Origin: Berghia stephanieae
Taxonomy: Eukaryota > Mollusca > Gastropoda > Nudibranchia > Aeolidiidae
Length of the DNA stretch: 64,000 bases
Assembly (NCBI GenBank): GCA_034508935.3
Contig: CM067445.1
Location: 95,020,476-95,084,475, forward strand
Direction: 5' to 3'
Positions 1 to 11,325 of the stretch are shown here, piece by piece. Both the position numbers and the translations under genes were made by a program. A model generated the notes under the pieces. It was not told where the DNA came from and ran no database searches. It saw only the letters and a program-made list of their open reading frames with translations. How positions within the stretch are numbered: the first letter of the stretch is position 1; each line of letters starts with the position of its first letter.

Positions 1-2290
1 TTAGGTTACGCCTTAAAAATCCCAGTGTTTTGTTTGCCTTCCTTGTGATCTTGTTAATATGCTCATCCCATGTTAGGTCTTTTTTCATGCTAACACCAAG
101 ATATGTTGCAACATTCACTGTCTCCAATGTATGTCCATGTAAGTGGTATTCAGTTATCGTGGGTGTTTTTGATCTTGTTATGGACATTGATTCGCACTTC
201 GCTGGGTGGAACTTTCATATCCTAGCTTTCTTCCCATATTTCTAGTTGACGCAGATCCGCTTGCAGTTTGTCACTGTCAGTGCTGTAGACTGCAGTATCA
301 TCTGCAAAGAGTCTGGCTGTTGTGGTTAGATTAAGTGGCAGGTCATTAATGTATGCCAAGAATAGACAGGGTCCTAAGACAGATCCCTGAGGGACACCCG
401 ATCTAACAGGTACTTCAGTCTAGCGACATCCATTAACAATAACAGCTTGCTGGCGGTCATGTCGGAAGTTCTTAATCCATGTTTGGGTTGTGCCCTGTAT
501 GCCGTAACGACAGATCTTGTGCATAAGTAGGCTGTGATTCACACGGTCAAAGGCTTTGGCAAAGTCCATGATAAGGACGTCTGTATGGAGTCCCTTCTCC
601 AGATTGGTTTTCAGTTCTTCCGTAAATTCCAGCAGTTGGCTTTCGCAAGATCGCAAACGTCTGAAACCGTGTTGGTATTCGGTTAGTACATTGTGTTGTT
701 CAAAGTGGTTCATGATGTTGCTGACGATGATGTGCTCCATTAGTTTGCAGATGATGCATGTCAAGGAGATGGGCCTATAATTTGCCGGGTCGTAGTGTTC
801 TCCTTTCTTAAAAATGGGTGTTACATTGGCATTTCTCCAATCTGATGGTATTTCACCTGAAGCCAAGGAGGACTTGAAGATGGCTGTGGTGCCTGGGGCA
901 AGTTCTGGAGTTAATGATGCGGGGGGATAGGTTGGCAGGACCACTGGCTTTGTGGGGGTTAAGTTTAAGTAGTAGTTTCATTACTCCTTCTTCTGTGATG
1001 GTAATGTCATTCATTATAGGAGTGTTGGTGGTCTTCATTGATGTCTTGTTAAGGAACTCTGCATTTGAAAATTCTTTTCCCTCACTGAAGACAGATTGGA
1101 ACTGTTTGTTAAGGATCTCTGCCTGCTCTTTGGGGTCTGAAATGAGATCCCCTTCCTTTTTAAGTGGTGCTATGCCAACATTATTAGATTTTTGTTTTTT
1201 TTTATATATGACCAAAATCTTTTATTATTTTGTGATTTATTTTCATTTTCATCGCTAAAGATGCCGTTGAGGTGAGACCAGTAACCACGTCTCATTTCGC
1301 GCTGTATTGTCTGCTTCAGGATGCGAATTTCTGTTGTTAGTTTTTCATCACCAGACTTTTTCATTTTTCTGTACAGGCGATTCTTCTTTGCGATCATTCT
1401 TTTTAAATTTGATGTTATCCATGGCTTGCTGGTCTTGCTTTTGGTGGTCTTGTGAGGTATGAACTCCTTAACGGCTTCCAGTAATGCGTTTTTGAAGTCG
1501 CACCATAGGTCTTCAGTTGTGGACTTATATTCATTGGTGAGAATATTGCAGCTGATACTTTTTGCAGAATTTCTTAAGTTTTCCCAGTTTGCTTTGGCGT
1601 AGAGGGGAATTTCTCTAATAGGTTGAGCCTTTTTTGTTGTATTGAGGCTAAACTCGCAGTATGTAATATCATGGTCTGAGAGGCCTGGAATGATTTCCAT
1701 CCTTGGTATTAGTTGTGGTGAGTTGGTAAGGACTAAGTCTAGTGTATTTTCTCCCCTCGTGGGTTCATCGATTATCTGTTGTAGTCCATGGTCGTAAACA
1801 ATATCCACGAAGTTGAGGTGTAGGTTTGGAAATGGGCATTTTTCTTTTAATTTCATAGAGTTCCAGTTCCATCCTGGGAAGTTGAAGTCTCCACCAATAA
1901 GGAGGTGCGCATTCTTCATCTGGGTTGCTCTTTGTAGGGTTATTTGGAGCCCAGCAAGACTGTCAGTGTCAGCAACATTTGGTCTATAGAATGATGCAAC
2001 ATAGAGTGAGCGCCTTCCTTTTAGTTTGATGTGTGCCCATATTATGTCATAATCTTCCACTTCCAGGTCTGGTACTTTGTAGCTGTCAATGTTGTCTCTA
2101 ACCGCTATCAAGACCCCTCCTCCATTGCGATTTCGATCCTTTCGATATAGCTTGAAGCTGTGTGGGAAAATTTCTGCATCCGAAATGTCAGGGTCTAGCC
2201 ATGTTTCAATACCAATAATAATAATATCTGGTTTTAGACTGTCAATGAGATGGGGGAACTCTGCTCTGCTCTGGCAACTGAGCTATTCGA
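1..2290 (-). mobile_element. LINE (CR1/Jockey-type), endonuclease plus reverse transcriptase, decayed, cut by window edge
   Basis: Non-LTR retrotransposon ORF2 read on the minus strand. The upstream part (about 2281 down to 1170) is an apurinic-type endonuclease: an ETWLD segment near 2200, GGDFN around 1880 and SDHD around 1670, the metal- and DNA-binding boxes of this fold. The reverse transcriptase follows: NYRPISL and a DFAKAFD box (about 560-750), then [10 protein letters not shown] (about 370-400) and the catalytic FADD at 297-308. The frame is interrupted: one shift near the T-run at 1190-1205, another near 900, a stop at 420 and another near 215, so it is a pseudogene. The endonuclease frame is open upstream of 2111 to about 2281, where LINE sequence ends abruptly next to the tandem array. 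The 3' part lies beyond base 1. CR1/Jockey is the best guess from the box wording; the exact clade is not settled. Confidence 0.88.
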
Positions 2291-2310
2291 CTTCTCCCGT
2301 ATTTGATCTG

Positions 2311-2323
2311 TTTACCTTTACTT
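2311..2323. repeat. 13-bp direct repeat, left side of the 398-bp array
   Basis: TTTACCTTTACTT at 2311-2323 recurs at 4556-4568, exactly on the other side of the array. This is the size and position of a target-site duplication made by LINE-type retrotransposition. It could also be a microhomology footprint. Confidence 0.6.
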
Positions 2324-4553
2324 CAGAAAAGTGAGTGGAGCAGGCACTTATGTTGGTAACAACAAGATATGAAGTGAATAGAAAAGTGCCAGAAGACAAT
2401 AGAGAATAAAAATTTTTCGCGGCGGTGGTGGGGTTTGAACCTGCGACCTTATTGGTACGACAACTCCGCCTGGCAGGTGAGAGCGTGGCTCTACCGTGTG
2501 AGCTATCCACGAACACAAAAAATATTCGTTTCAAACTCAAAGTCATTACTAGATCCCTCTCTCACCCACTTCTTGAGACCGCCGATTCGTTCGTACACCA
2601 CCATCGCGAATAATTTTGACCAGCAGTTAAGCTTAATAGCCAATATTCTCAACACAAACATATAACATAGAAACGATTGAGACATTGAGTATGCTCCGGT
2701 GTATGGGGTGAATTTTTAATTCAGAAAAGTGAGTGGAGCAGGCACTTATGTTGGTAACAACAAGATATGAAGTGAATAGAAAAGTGCCAGAAGACAATAG
2801 AGAATAAAAATTTTTCGCGGCGGTGGTGGGGTTTGAACCTGCGACCTTATTGGTACGACAACTCCGCCTGGCAGGTGAGAGCGTGGCTCTACCGTGTGAG
2901 CTATCCACGAACACAAAAAATATTCGTTTCAAACTCAAAGTCATTACTAGATCCCTCTCTCACCCACTTCTTGAGACCGCCGATTCGTTCGTACACCACC
3001 ATCGCGAATAATTTTGACCAGCAGTTAAGCTTAATAGCCAATATTCTCAACACAAACATATAACATAGAAACGATTGAGACATTGAGTATGCTCCGGTGT
3101 ATGGGGTGAATTTTTAATTCAGAAAAGTGAGTGGAGCAGGCACTTATGTTGGTAACAACAGATATGAAGTGAATAGAAAAGTGCCAGAAGACAATAGAGA
3201 ATAAAAATTTTTCGCGGCGGTGGTGGGGTTTGAACCTGCGACCTTATTGGTACGACAACTCCGCCTGGCAGGTGAGAGCGTGGCTCTACCGTGTGAGCTA
3301 TCCACGAACACAAAAAATATTCGTTTCAAACTCAAAGTCATTACTAGATCCCTCTCTCACCCACTTCTTGAGACCGCCGATTCGTTCGTACACCACCATC
3401 GCGAATAATTTTGACCAGCAGTTAAGCTTAATAGCCAATATTCTCAACACAAACATATAACATAGAAACGATTGAGACATTGAGTATGCTCCGGTGTATG
3501 GGGTGAATTTTTAATTCAGAAAAGTGAGTGGAGCAGGCACTTATGTTGGTAACAACAAGATATGAAGTGAATAGAAAAGTGCCAGAAGACAATAGAGAAT
3601 AAAAATTTTTCGCGGCGGTGGTGGGGTTTGAACCTGCGACCTTATTGGTACGACAACTCCGCCTGGCAGGTGAGAGCGTGGCTCTACCGTGTGAGCTATC
3701 CACGAACACAAAAAATATTCGTTTCAAACTCAAAGTCATTACTAGATCCCTCTCTCACCCACTTCTTGAGACCGCCGATTCGTTCGTACACCACCATCGC
3801 GAATAATTTTGACCAGCAGTTAAGCTTAATAGCCAATATTCTCAACACAAACATATAACATAGAAACGATTGAGACATTGAGTATGCTCCGGTGTATGGG
3901 GTGAATTTTTAATTCAGAAAAGTGAGTGGAGCAGGCACTTATGTTGGTAACAACAAGATATGAAGTGAATAGAAAAGTGCCAGAAGACAATAGAGAATAA
4001 AAATTTTTCGCGGCGGTGGTGGGGTTTGAACCTGCGACCTTATTGGTACGACAACTCCGCCTGGCAGGTGAGAGCGTGGCTCTACCGTGTGAGCTATCCA
4101 CGAACACAAAAAATATTCGTTTCAAACTCAAAGTCATTACTAGATCCCTCTCTCACCCACTTCTTGAGACCGCCGATTCGTTCGTACACCACCATCGCGA
4201 ATAATTTTGACCAGCAGTTAAGCTTAATAGCCAATATTCTCAACACAAACATATAACATAGAAACGATTGAGACATTGAGTATGCTCCGGTGTATGGGGT
4301 GAATTTTTAATTCAGAAAAGTGAGTGGAGCAGGCACTTATGTTGGTAACAACAAGATATGAAGTGAATAGAAAAGTGCCAGAAGACAATAGAGAATAAAA
4401 ATTTTTCGCGGCGGTGGTGGGGTTTGAACCTGCGACCTTATTGGTACGACAACTCCGCCTGGCAGGTGAGAGCGTGGCTCTACCGTGTGAGCTATCCACG
4501 AACACAAAAAATATTCGTTTCAAACTCAAAGTCATTACTAGATCCCTCTCTCA
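2322..4553 (-). repeat. Tandem array, 5.6 copies of a 398-bp tRNA-like repeat
   Basis: Successive units start 398, 397, 398 and 398 bp apart (the same internal point is at 2425, 2823, 3220, 3618, 4016 and 4414). They look identical except for one missing A in the third unit. On the minus strand each unit carries a tRNA-like pol III promoter: TAGCTCACACGGTAGAGC (A-box-like) and, about 50 bp on, GGTTCAAACCCC (B box), then a T-rich tail. The outer units are partial. The reading frames seen in each unit are by-products of the repeat. Near identity means recent amplification or homogenisation. It could be a SINE turned satellite, or a tandem transcript inserted as one piece. Confidence 0.93.
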
Positions 4554-4555
4554 CC

Positions 4556-4568
4556 TTTACCTTTACTT
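4556..4568. repeat. 13-bp direct repeat, right side of the 398-bp array
   Basis: Partner of the copy at 2311-2323 (TTTACCTTTACTT). Immediately beyond it on the minus strand is another tRNA-like A box (GGATAGCTCAGTTGCTAGAGC pattern, about 4577-4597), so the array sits next to older tRNA-derived sequence. Confidence 0.6.
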
Positions 4569-4701
4569 GTGACGTGAGTGCTCTAGCAACTGAGCTATCC
4601 TGAACTTCTCATTTTTATTCGTCAAGATTCAATTTCATTTGAAACATCAGGCTTAATACGACGAGAGAGTTTTTATTACTGCTATACTATATCCGTTTTC
4701 T

Positions 4702-4979
4702 GCTATGGTATATGGCACTCGCCTTCAGATCTAAGGTTCTAAGTTCGAGTCCCACTCTGAGCAGCGCAAAGTTGAGTCCTTGGAAAATGCTCTTAACTCA
4801 CGTTTTTTTCCACCGTGCTTAGGAGTATCTGGCCGTTAACAGCGTTGTCACTGTCAGAAATAAAATGTGATATCGCTAAACAAGCGTCATGTCTCGTCCT
4901 ATACGTTAGTCAGGAACCCCTTGTAAGGCGCTTTGGGCAGGTTTAGTGGATATTGCGCTATATAAAATCAAATAATACC
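4702..4979 (+). mobile_element. SINE family 1 (tRNA head, GCGCTATATAAA tail), diverged full-length copy
   Basis: A tRNA-derived head (ggcactcgcc..., B box near AGTTCGAGTCCC) is followed by the body signature AGTTGAGTCCTTGGAAAA, then CTGGCCGTTAACAGCG, a GTATCGCTAA-like segment, and the tail GCGCTTTG...TAGTGGATATTGCGCTATATAAA. The same order of blocks recurs at least seven more times in the window. This copy is more diverged than those at 11872 or 61635. SINEs encode no protein and depend on a LINE partner, presumably one sharing the tail. Confidence 0.85.
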
Positions 4980-5468
4980 TTTTTGAGATGTTTGATTATA
5001 ATTTGCTTTCTTTAGGGAAAGTTAAGAAAATTGTATCCATTTGATAAATCTTGCATATAATATTAATGACATACCCTTGCAAAGTTTTACCTTTATAAAT
5101 CGAAAGATGACTGTTTACGTCATGAATCTAAGAGAGACAATCCATATTTTAGGTAAAAGAATATTTGTATTGTTTATGCCCCTTGTGTATAATATGCGAT
5201 AAATAAGCAATGTAATCCAATCTGAATTCCCATTATTCTTAGCATTTATTTACTTTAACAAAAACGAATTCTTGTCACTTTATAAATTATGTGTCCGTCA
5301 GAGCCATTAGCCGCGATTAGTCTGAGAGAATCCTGGTTCATCTACGGTCAAATGGAGAATAGGAATTTCAAATTCAAGGTCTTTATCTGCAAAAGGCGAG
5401 TCGCCCATCACTGACGATTTGTATACAATTTTGCGGTGACATTCTCCATTATTGTGTTATTGAGTTGA
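4980..5468. other. AT-rich spacer, no gene seen
   Basis: No open frame of note, no recognisable repeat block and no RNA gene on either strand. It separates a SINE from a LINE fragment. Confidence 0.5.
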
Positions 5469-5819
5469 TCAATAAATGTTTGATATTTGACCAAATGTGT
5501 TGTTTGGGTTTGGTAATAGGATTTCTGGAGGGAGAGTATTCCATTTCTTGATGGGTCTTGGGACTTGGGAAGAAACTGTTGTTATATGCGTTTGTTCCGT
5601 GTGCTGGAATTGTGAACTTACTGCTATGATAATGTCTTGTGACGGCACAGAGTTGTTGTTTTTTTGTTTTTTAAAATATTGTCGTAGAGTTACTGTTGAT
5701 TTGTTGGAATGTCCTTGGAATGTCCTTGGAATGTCCTTGGAATGTCCTGTTCTGTGCAGATTTCGGAGGCGTTTTTCTTTCCGCCTGCAATCCAATGTTT
5801 TCCACTGCAACAATTTCAA
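5469..5819 (-). mobile_element. LINE 3'-end fragment (C-terminus of a reverse transcriptase ORF)
   Basis: The minus-strand frame reads LQWKTLDCRRKEKRLRNLHR near its start and PRPIKKWNTLPPEIL near its end. These match the usual C-terminal pattern of CR1/Jockey-type ORF2 proteins (GW.sLe.RR...RL...yK..h, then iPRtik.WNsLPpei). Between them the coding DNA contains about four copies of an 11-bp unit (ttggaatgtcc, about 5702-5748), a small internal minisatellite. It is not the missing end of the LINE at 1-2290, because the order on the minus strand would be wrong. It ends just before the Harbinger left terminus. Confidence 0.75.
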
Positions 5820-5838
5820 GGCCCCAGTAGCGCATCAT

Positions 5839-5905
5839 GGGCCCGTTTTTAATGAACGCGGACTAGCGCTTAGTCTTGGACTATCTCTGACTTTAGTAAA
5901 TGACT
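5839..5905 (+). repeat. Harbinger left terminal inverted repeat
   Basis: Pairs with 26544-26609 on the opposite strand. The first 30 bases differ only at two to three positions, then similarity continues in patches (ACTTTAGTAA, AAATGACT, AAAAAATCGGATT). The outermost bases GGGCCC are themselves palindromic. Confidence 0.85.
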
Positions 5906-6488
5906 TGAAAAAATCGGATTTAATGTGAGCTGACTAAGCTAGTCCCAGATTAAAATGACGTCACTTTCGGACTAAGTTATATTAGGCCAAGTTTTAGTCA
6001 CTTGCTCGAGTCTTACTTGATCGTTTAGTCTCGGACTAGTAACTAAGAAACGGCGTCAACAAAGATGGCGGCCAATGTTAGACGATTCGGTTTTTCGAGA
6101 ACAAAATACAAAGAAAAAGAATTATAACGACAAAAGTAACTTGTTGATATTTGTCAATTCTAATGGAAACGGTTTAAAGGTCACAGATCGTCGAAAGCAC
6201 ACATTTTTGTCCGTGAAACTAATCTGATGAAGTCTGAGTCTGAGATTTCAGCTTCGCTGTGGTTCGAAGTTTAGATTTAGATGTTTAGAGAATAACAAAC
6301 ACACAACTAGACATAGCTTATTTTTTAATATGAAAGTTATGTTGTTTAGCTAAAACACCCCCTACCCCCTTTTATTTTCTTTATTTTTGTGCCAAGCAAA
6401 GCAATGCGAAGTTACTCTCGATCACATGACGTGATTCGTATGAATATGACACTGTCATTGACAGTACTACCAAAACAACTGTCAACAC

Positions 6489-6690
6489 ATGAAAAAGGCG
6501 GCAGCCGGGCTGTTTCAAATTCGTCAGAGAACACTGATTCAACGGGAGAGGGTGTTTCGGGTTAGACTTAATCCCATCGATTCGTTTAACGACGATGAAA
6601 TATACGAACATTTCCGTGTTCATCGTGCACACATTTTTATAATTTGTGATCTTGTAAAAGACGACCTTGATCGTCTTCTCTGGAGGAAAG
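6489..6690 (+). pseudogene. Harbinger transposase, N-terminal exon
   Basis: Starts at an ATG and reads 67 codons up to a consensus splice donor (GGAAAG|GTTAGT at 6690/6691). The peptide has the wording seen at the start of HARBI1-like transposases: an R-rich lead, then FNDDEIYEHFRVHRAHIF and ICDLVKDDL, the helical region before the DDE nuclease. The central exon(s) that should carry the first catalytic aspartate (IDGTH-type box) are not seen in the 10.7 kb before the next exon, which is filled by insertions. The gene is therefore incomplete. A distinct Harbinger subfamily with other exon borders is possible. Confidence 0.7.
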
Positions 6691-6699
6691 GTTAGTATC

Positions 6700-6842
6700 T
6701 GTATTCATTTTAATTCTAATCTCATACTAGACTAATCTTTAAAGAGAAGTTTTCTTACATTCTCATGCATCCAACCCAAAATCGGTGCCAATACTTCTCT
6801 TCTTCACCTTCATCTTCACATCTCCTCGTCCTTCTTCACCAA

Positions 6843-6917
<75 letters not shown>

Positions 6918-7290
6918 TCTTCTTCTTCTTCTTCTTCTTGAATCTTCTTCCTCTTCTCCTCCTCTTCTTCTTCTCAACTGAACTAGTCAAACTAAGTGTT
7001 AGTGTTGGTAGATCTCTCTAATCATCACACACAAACCACTATGACTATTACGTTACTGGTATGACATGGAATGGACATGTTTTCACCGCTCTCTGGCACT
7101 ATTGAATTTTGCATCCCTTAACCAATTTTCGAGCTCTTGTTGGAGATTATTTTCACTGTAATTGTAATATTTTGAATGGGAACATTTTTCATGAGCAAAA
7201 CCAGTTTAGAATTGAAGAAGAAAAAAATGTGTACAGTTAGACTGACAAATTGCTGATGAGAATCAATCTTTAAAATAGGATTTTTCACTC
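6700..7290. other. Harbinger intron sequence with a TCA/TTC microsatellite (6842-6975)
   Basis: About 70 bp of TCA repeats followed by TTC-rich DNA. It creates long poly-serine and poly-aspartate frames that are not genes. The remainder shows nothing recognisable. Confidence 0.8.
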
Positions 7291-7299
7291 GAGGCGATG

Positions 7300-7510
7300 G
7301 GTAAGCGTGGCTCAGCAGTGTGGTCTTTACTTTGTATCCAAAAGGTAATTAGTTTGATCACCCGTTGTACTGTGTGGCCTTGAGCAATCCATCTCGTCCT
7401 TGTTCCATTTACGCATGCACTGCGGCTGATGTCTGGGTTATTCCAGTGTTCCCTTGGAATAGACCTAAAGACAAATTTCCCCGTTGGAGTGAAAAAAGGG
7501 AATGTTATCT
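7300..7510 (+). mobile_element. SINE family 3 (tRNA-like head, CCCTTGGAATAGACC tail)
   Basis: Head GTGGCTCAGCAGTGTGGTC (A-box region), then a diverged B-box region, then the family-specific block GGGTTATTCCAGTGTTCCC, TTGGAATAGACC and GACAAATTTCCCC...GGGAAT. The same blocks recur at 9470-9600 (minus), 10780-10960 (minus) and 17145-17225 (plus). Confidence 0.7.
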
Positions 7511-7831
7511 TTATATGCATATATGCTGGTCTGACATCCGATTGCAATATGGGCCTCGTTTAACATTGTTGCACAATATTTTGTGTAATTTTTTGAGATT
7601 TTCATTATAACAATGAGCTAATGATGAATTGGGTTATCAGACCTGCAAATAAGTGCATTTTGCCTTAAGGCTTAAGGAAAATTAGTTTATTTCATCCCAG
7701 CTTAAATGATTATAATATTATAATAGATGCGAGAGTAAAATACAAACTATGACGCTATTTCAATACGAAGCAGAAATCAGAGCCATTCGAAACATTACAA
7801 GAAATACAAACAATAAAAAAAAGAAAATATT

Positions 7832-7990
7832 TGATCGGAAGGTCCTGGGTTCGAGCCTCGTGCTCGGTGCATAGTTGAGTCCTTGGAAAAGACTCTTTAC
7901 TCACTTCTCTCACCGTACTCAGGTGTAAAATGAGTACCTGGCCGTTAACAGTGTTGTCTTTGTTCGAAAAATTGTAATATCGCCTAAACC
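7832..7990 (+). mobile_element. SINE family 1, left part, interrupted by the 7999-10430 element
   Basis: Starts inside the tRNA head (GATCGGAAGGTCCTGGGTTC), carries AGTTGAGTCCTTGGAAAAGA and TACCTGGCCGTTAACAG, and stops after ATATCGCCTAA. A matching right part (CATTGTAAAGCGCTTTGAGC...GCGCTATATAAAG) resumes at about 10485-10545, so the intervening DNA appears to have inserted into this SINE. Confidence 0.75.
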
Positions 7991-8279
7991 CTCTTCCTCA
8001 CTAGGACAGGACTGTCCTGGGACAGTCCTGTCCCAAATCTGTAACATATAGAATTTAGAGAAATCTACCGCACCTATTGGGACGGGACAAAACAGTCCCG
8101 TTGTGTCCCAAGCCGTTGTGAAATGCTACAAATCAACGGGACAGGACTGTCCCAGTCCCGTGTTCATATCGTTTGTGATAGTAGAAAAATATAGCAGCCT
8201 TCCGCACAAGGACAAAAAAGTCCCAGACTTGGCGGCGCCGTGTCAAAATTGAAATGCCTGTCTTTATTTTCTGCATCCC

Positions 8280-8316
8280 TACTACTACTACTATCCTCCT
8301 CATCTCTCTCCTCTCC

Positions 8317-8355
<39 letters not shown>

Positions 8356-8415
8356 ACTACTACTACTACTACTACTACTACTATTTCTACTGTTGCTTCT
8401 GCTGCTGCTAATGCC
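8280..8415 (+). repeat. CTA/ACT microsatellite
   Basis: Runs of CTA about 45 and 40 bp long separated by a short break, degrading into TGCTTC/TGCTGC. The 175-codon frame crossing it is low complexity and not a gene. Confidence 0.9.
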
Positions 8416-9114
8416 ACTAATATATTAATGCCTACATCCCTTAATTTTGTTTTATTTCCAATTCCATTGTATTTATTTTCCAACAATAGTCCACACTTTA
8501 TTTTAGTTCACTGTTCTATACTGCATTACACAGTTCCTTCCCGCCTCCCCTCTTTTGACATAATTAAGCACGCACCTTTTATAAATTTCTATTGCTCTGT
8601 TTTAATTCCGCTTCCTCACAAAGTAGCAACAATTTCCTGCCCATCAATGTTTTTGTTTATGCATCTTAACAACGCCACTACCACATTATCTCATTCGTCT
8701 GTAGTTTTTAATTCATCATGTGTTGTTGATGAAGGGGAAACCCGAAACGTCCATTTTATCTGTTTTCGTATATTAAATTGAAGCTTACATTCAATTTCAC
8801 AGTTATAATTATTTATTTATTTCAATTCTGAATATAAAAAAGCAAGAAGAATTCAAAAAATAATTCTATGTGATGAAACCACGTACAGAAGGCATAGCAA
8901 CATAAAATTTTCGGCAATTTAAAAACGTATGTTTATAAATATAATTTAAGAAGTGTCCTTTTGTGACACAGCAGTAACGTGTCTAAACCGGTCGCACATC
9001 TATTCGGTAACTTGTGGGATCAATTATCTTTATCGTTATTTATTTCGGGAATTCTCAATGAAAATATTTTTAAGTAAGTCCTTCTGAGCCACTTGGACTC
9101 ATTTAAGACAAATT

Positions 9115-9400
9115 AAGTCCTTTCGAGCATTGTAGCCAATGGTGCAGGAGTTATTCCGGTTTCAATAGCGTGAAGCGGGCAATTAACGTATTTGTTTGAA
9201 AACCTTTGAACAGGACGTCGTAGTCTATCGCAGATTACTATCCCAGCTTGACAGGTACCTTTTACACCTGAATGGAGTGAGTGATTGGAGTAAATTTTCT
9301 TGCTCTGAAAGTACAAATTGGCTTCGGTCGGAATCGAACACAGAACCTCTGAGTCCACAGTACAACGCGCTAACCATGGGCCATCTTGTCTCCTAAGCTT
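9115..9400 (-). mobile_element. SINE family 2 copy (decayed)
   Basis: Contains AGGAGTTATTCCGGTTTC, TAGCGTGAAGCGGGCAAT and TAGTCTATCGCAGATTACT, blocks shared with copies at 11326, 11607, 42180 and 59125. The right part has a tRNA-like B box on the minus strand (from GAATCGAACACAGAACC, about 9330-9346). Confidence 0.6.
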
Positions 9401-9469
9401 ATAAATCCGGAACTTATCCATGTTTCTGTGGCGTTGAGCAGACAGATAACAGTTTAAACTTAAAAAAAA

Positions 9470-9600
9470 TAAAATTCCCTTTTTCATCCCATAGGGGAAA
9501 TTTTTCTCGAGGGTCTATTCCAAGGGAAGACTGGAATAACCCAGGCGTCAGCCGCAATGCAGCGCCGAAAATTTAGCTAGGACGAGGTATGAAGCATGCT
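9470..9600 (-). mobile_element. SINE family 3 tail region
   Basis: Inverse of the family-3 blocks: TTCCCTTTTTCATCCC, GGTCTATTCCAAGGGAAG and TGGAATAACCCAGGCGTCAG, followed by GCAGCGCCGAAAATTTAGCT. The head is lost. Confidence 0.7.
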
Positions 9601-9867
9601 GACTTTCTATTATCCTCTTGAATGATGCTAGTCCGTCAAAGATTACTTTCATCAGCAAACTGGTACTCATTTGCACCTGGGTAAAATGAGGTGATTCCAA
9701 GAAAGTCATTTTAAGATAAGATCGGAGATCACCATAGTCTACGGAATTGACCCTTGAGCAATCTTTGGGTCATTAAAGGATGCACCCAATATTGTTTTCT
9801 CTTTCAATTTGTCTTTTTTTTTCCACGTAGTTAAAGCACAGAAATATGCAACTTCTATTTCATCCAT

Positions 9868-10223
<356 letters not shown>

Positions 10224-10484
10224 AGAATATTTCATGATTATATAAATCTTATGTAAACAAATCCCATTGTACAGTGTAAAAAATCATTATCGTCATGTCG
10301 TATCTTATTTTGATTCATAAAATGTGAATTATTAGAGTTGCAATTGCCTACAAATAAACTTTTGAATCTTGTAAAAAAAAATATATAATGCATTCGCGCA
10401 GGTGTGTCCTGGGACAGTCCTGTCCTAGTGCTGAACCCCTTTTGAATAGAAGTTTTCTCCAGTGGGACAGGACAAATTTGTCCC

Positions 10485-10545
10485 GGGACCATTGTAAAGC
10501 GCTTTGAGCACATTAAGTGGATATTGCGCTATATAAAGCCCAATT
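10485..10545 (+). mobile_element. SINE family 1, right (tail) part
   Basis: Carries CATTGTAAAGCGCTTTGAGC and TAAGTGGATATTGCGCTATA, the tail missing from the SINE half at 7832-7990. Between 10431 and 10484 is extra sequence with another GGGACAGGAC...GTCCC motif, so the exact right border of the insertion may lie at either place. Confidence 0.75.
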
Positions 10546-10779
10546 TGATTTTATATGAATCAATTATAAATCCTCTCTTGCGGTTATACCAAAGCTTTAA
10601 AAAACGCAATATCTTGTTTCAAAACTTGTGTCTTGTTTTTAAAATTTCACTTCAAATACACATAACAAAGATGTTGTTGACAGTCAATCTAAATAAAATA
10701 TTTCACTGGATAGAGTTTAAAAAGTGAAAGTAATACATTCGAGTACAGTTTCCTTGAACTTGAACTCATTCGAATATCC

Positions 10780-10960
10780 CAAATTTTTAGGGTTTATTCA
10801 ATGGGAATGCTGGAATAACTCTGGTGTCAGCCGCAGCACAGCGCTGCAAATTGAGCTAGGGAGAGGTGGCTTGATGGCCACATGCCATGGTGTATATTCG
10901 AACCAGGTATCTTTTGGGTACGAAGCAAAGACCATATTGGTGAGCCACAAGCGTCAAGTA
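10780..10960 (-). mobile_element. SINE family 3 copy with tRNA-like head
   Basis: On the minus strand: GTGGCTCACCAATATGGTC (A-box region), CTGGTTCGAATA (B box), then the CAGCGCTGTGCTGCGGCTGA and GAGTTATTCCAGCATTCCC blocks. This is the best evidence that family 3 is tRNA-derived. Confidence 0.75.
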
Positions 10961-10983
10961 CAAAGATATTTTAAAAGAATAAT

Positions 10984-11285
10984 TAAAATTGAGATTTATA
11001 TAGCGCAATATCCACTAAATGTGCTCAAAGCGCTTTACAAGGGGACACTGGTCAACAGCAACATTTAAAATGTAGGACAAGACATGCGCATGTTAGGCAA
11101 TATTACAATTTTTCGGACAAAGACACCGCTGCTAACGGCCTGGTACTCATTTTACACTTGAGTACAGTGAGAAAATGTGAGTAAAGAGCCTTTTCCAAGG
11201 ACTCAACTATGTGCCGAGCGCGAGGCTCGAACCCAGGACCTTCCGATCCGAAAGCGAGTGTCATACCACTAGACCACATCCGCAC
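10984..11285 (-). mobile_element. SINE family 1, full-length
   Basis: All blocks are present on the minus strand: head GTGGTCTAGTGGTATGACAC with B box GGGTTCGAGCC, body AGTTGAGTCCTTGGAAAAGG, CCGTTAGCAGCGGTGTCTTT, and tail TTGTAAAGCGCTTTGAGCAC...ATTGCGCTATATAAATCTC. An embedded tRNA-like A/B promoter is visible. It lies in the Harbinger interior. Confidence 0.9.
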
Positions 11286-11325
11286 AAAGACATCATGCTG
11301 AAAGTAATTGCATCAAATAGTCCTT

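Noticed and set aside
2420-2520. Genuine tRNA genes in the array and in SINE heads
   Set aside because: A and B boxes are present but no clean cloverleaf with a matching acceptor stem and anticodon arm could be drawn; the copies are embedded in longer repeats.
2322-4553. Tandem gene family (repeated 60-103-codon frames)
   Set aside because: The frames repeat because the DNA repeats, occur on both strands, and overlay a tRNA-like pol III promoter structure.
2322-4553. CRISPR-like array
   Set aside because: The unit is 398 bp with no unique spacers; the genome is eukaryotic.
6763-7021. Long Ser or Asp/Glu/Lys frames
   Set aside because: Products of the TCA/TTC microsatellite, open on both strands, with no conserved sequence outside it.
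8000-8170. GGGACAGGACTGTCCC motifs as a protein-binding operator
   Set aside because: They cluster at the ends of a transposon and are better read as its subterminal repeats.
8254-8781. 175-codon plus-strand frame
   Set aside because: The first half is the CTA microsatellite; the second half shows no domain or splice context and lies inside a transposon.
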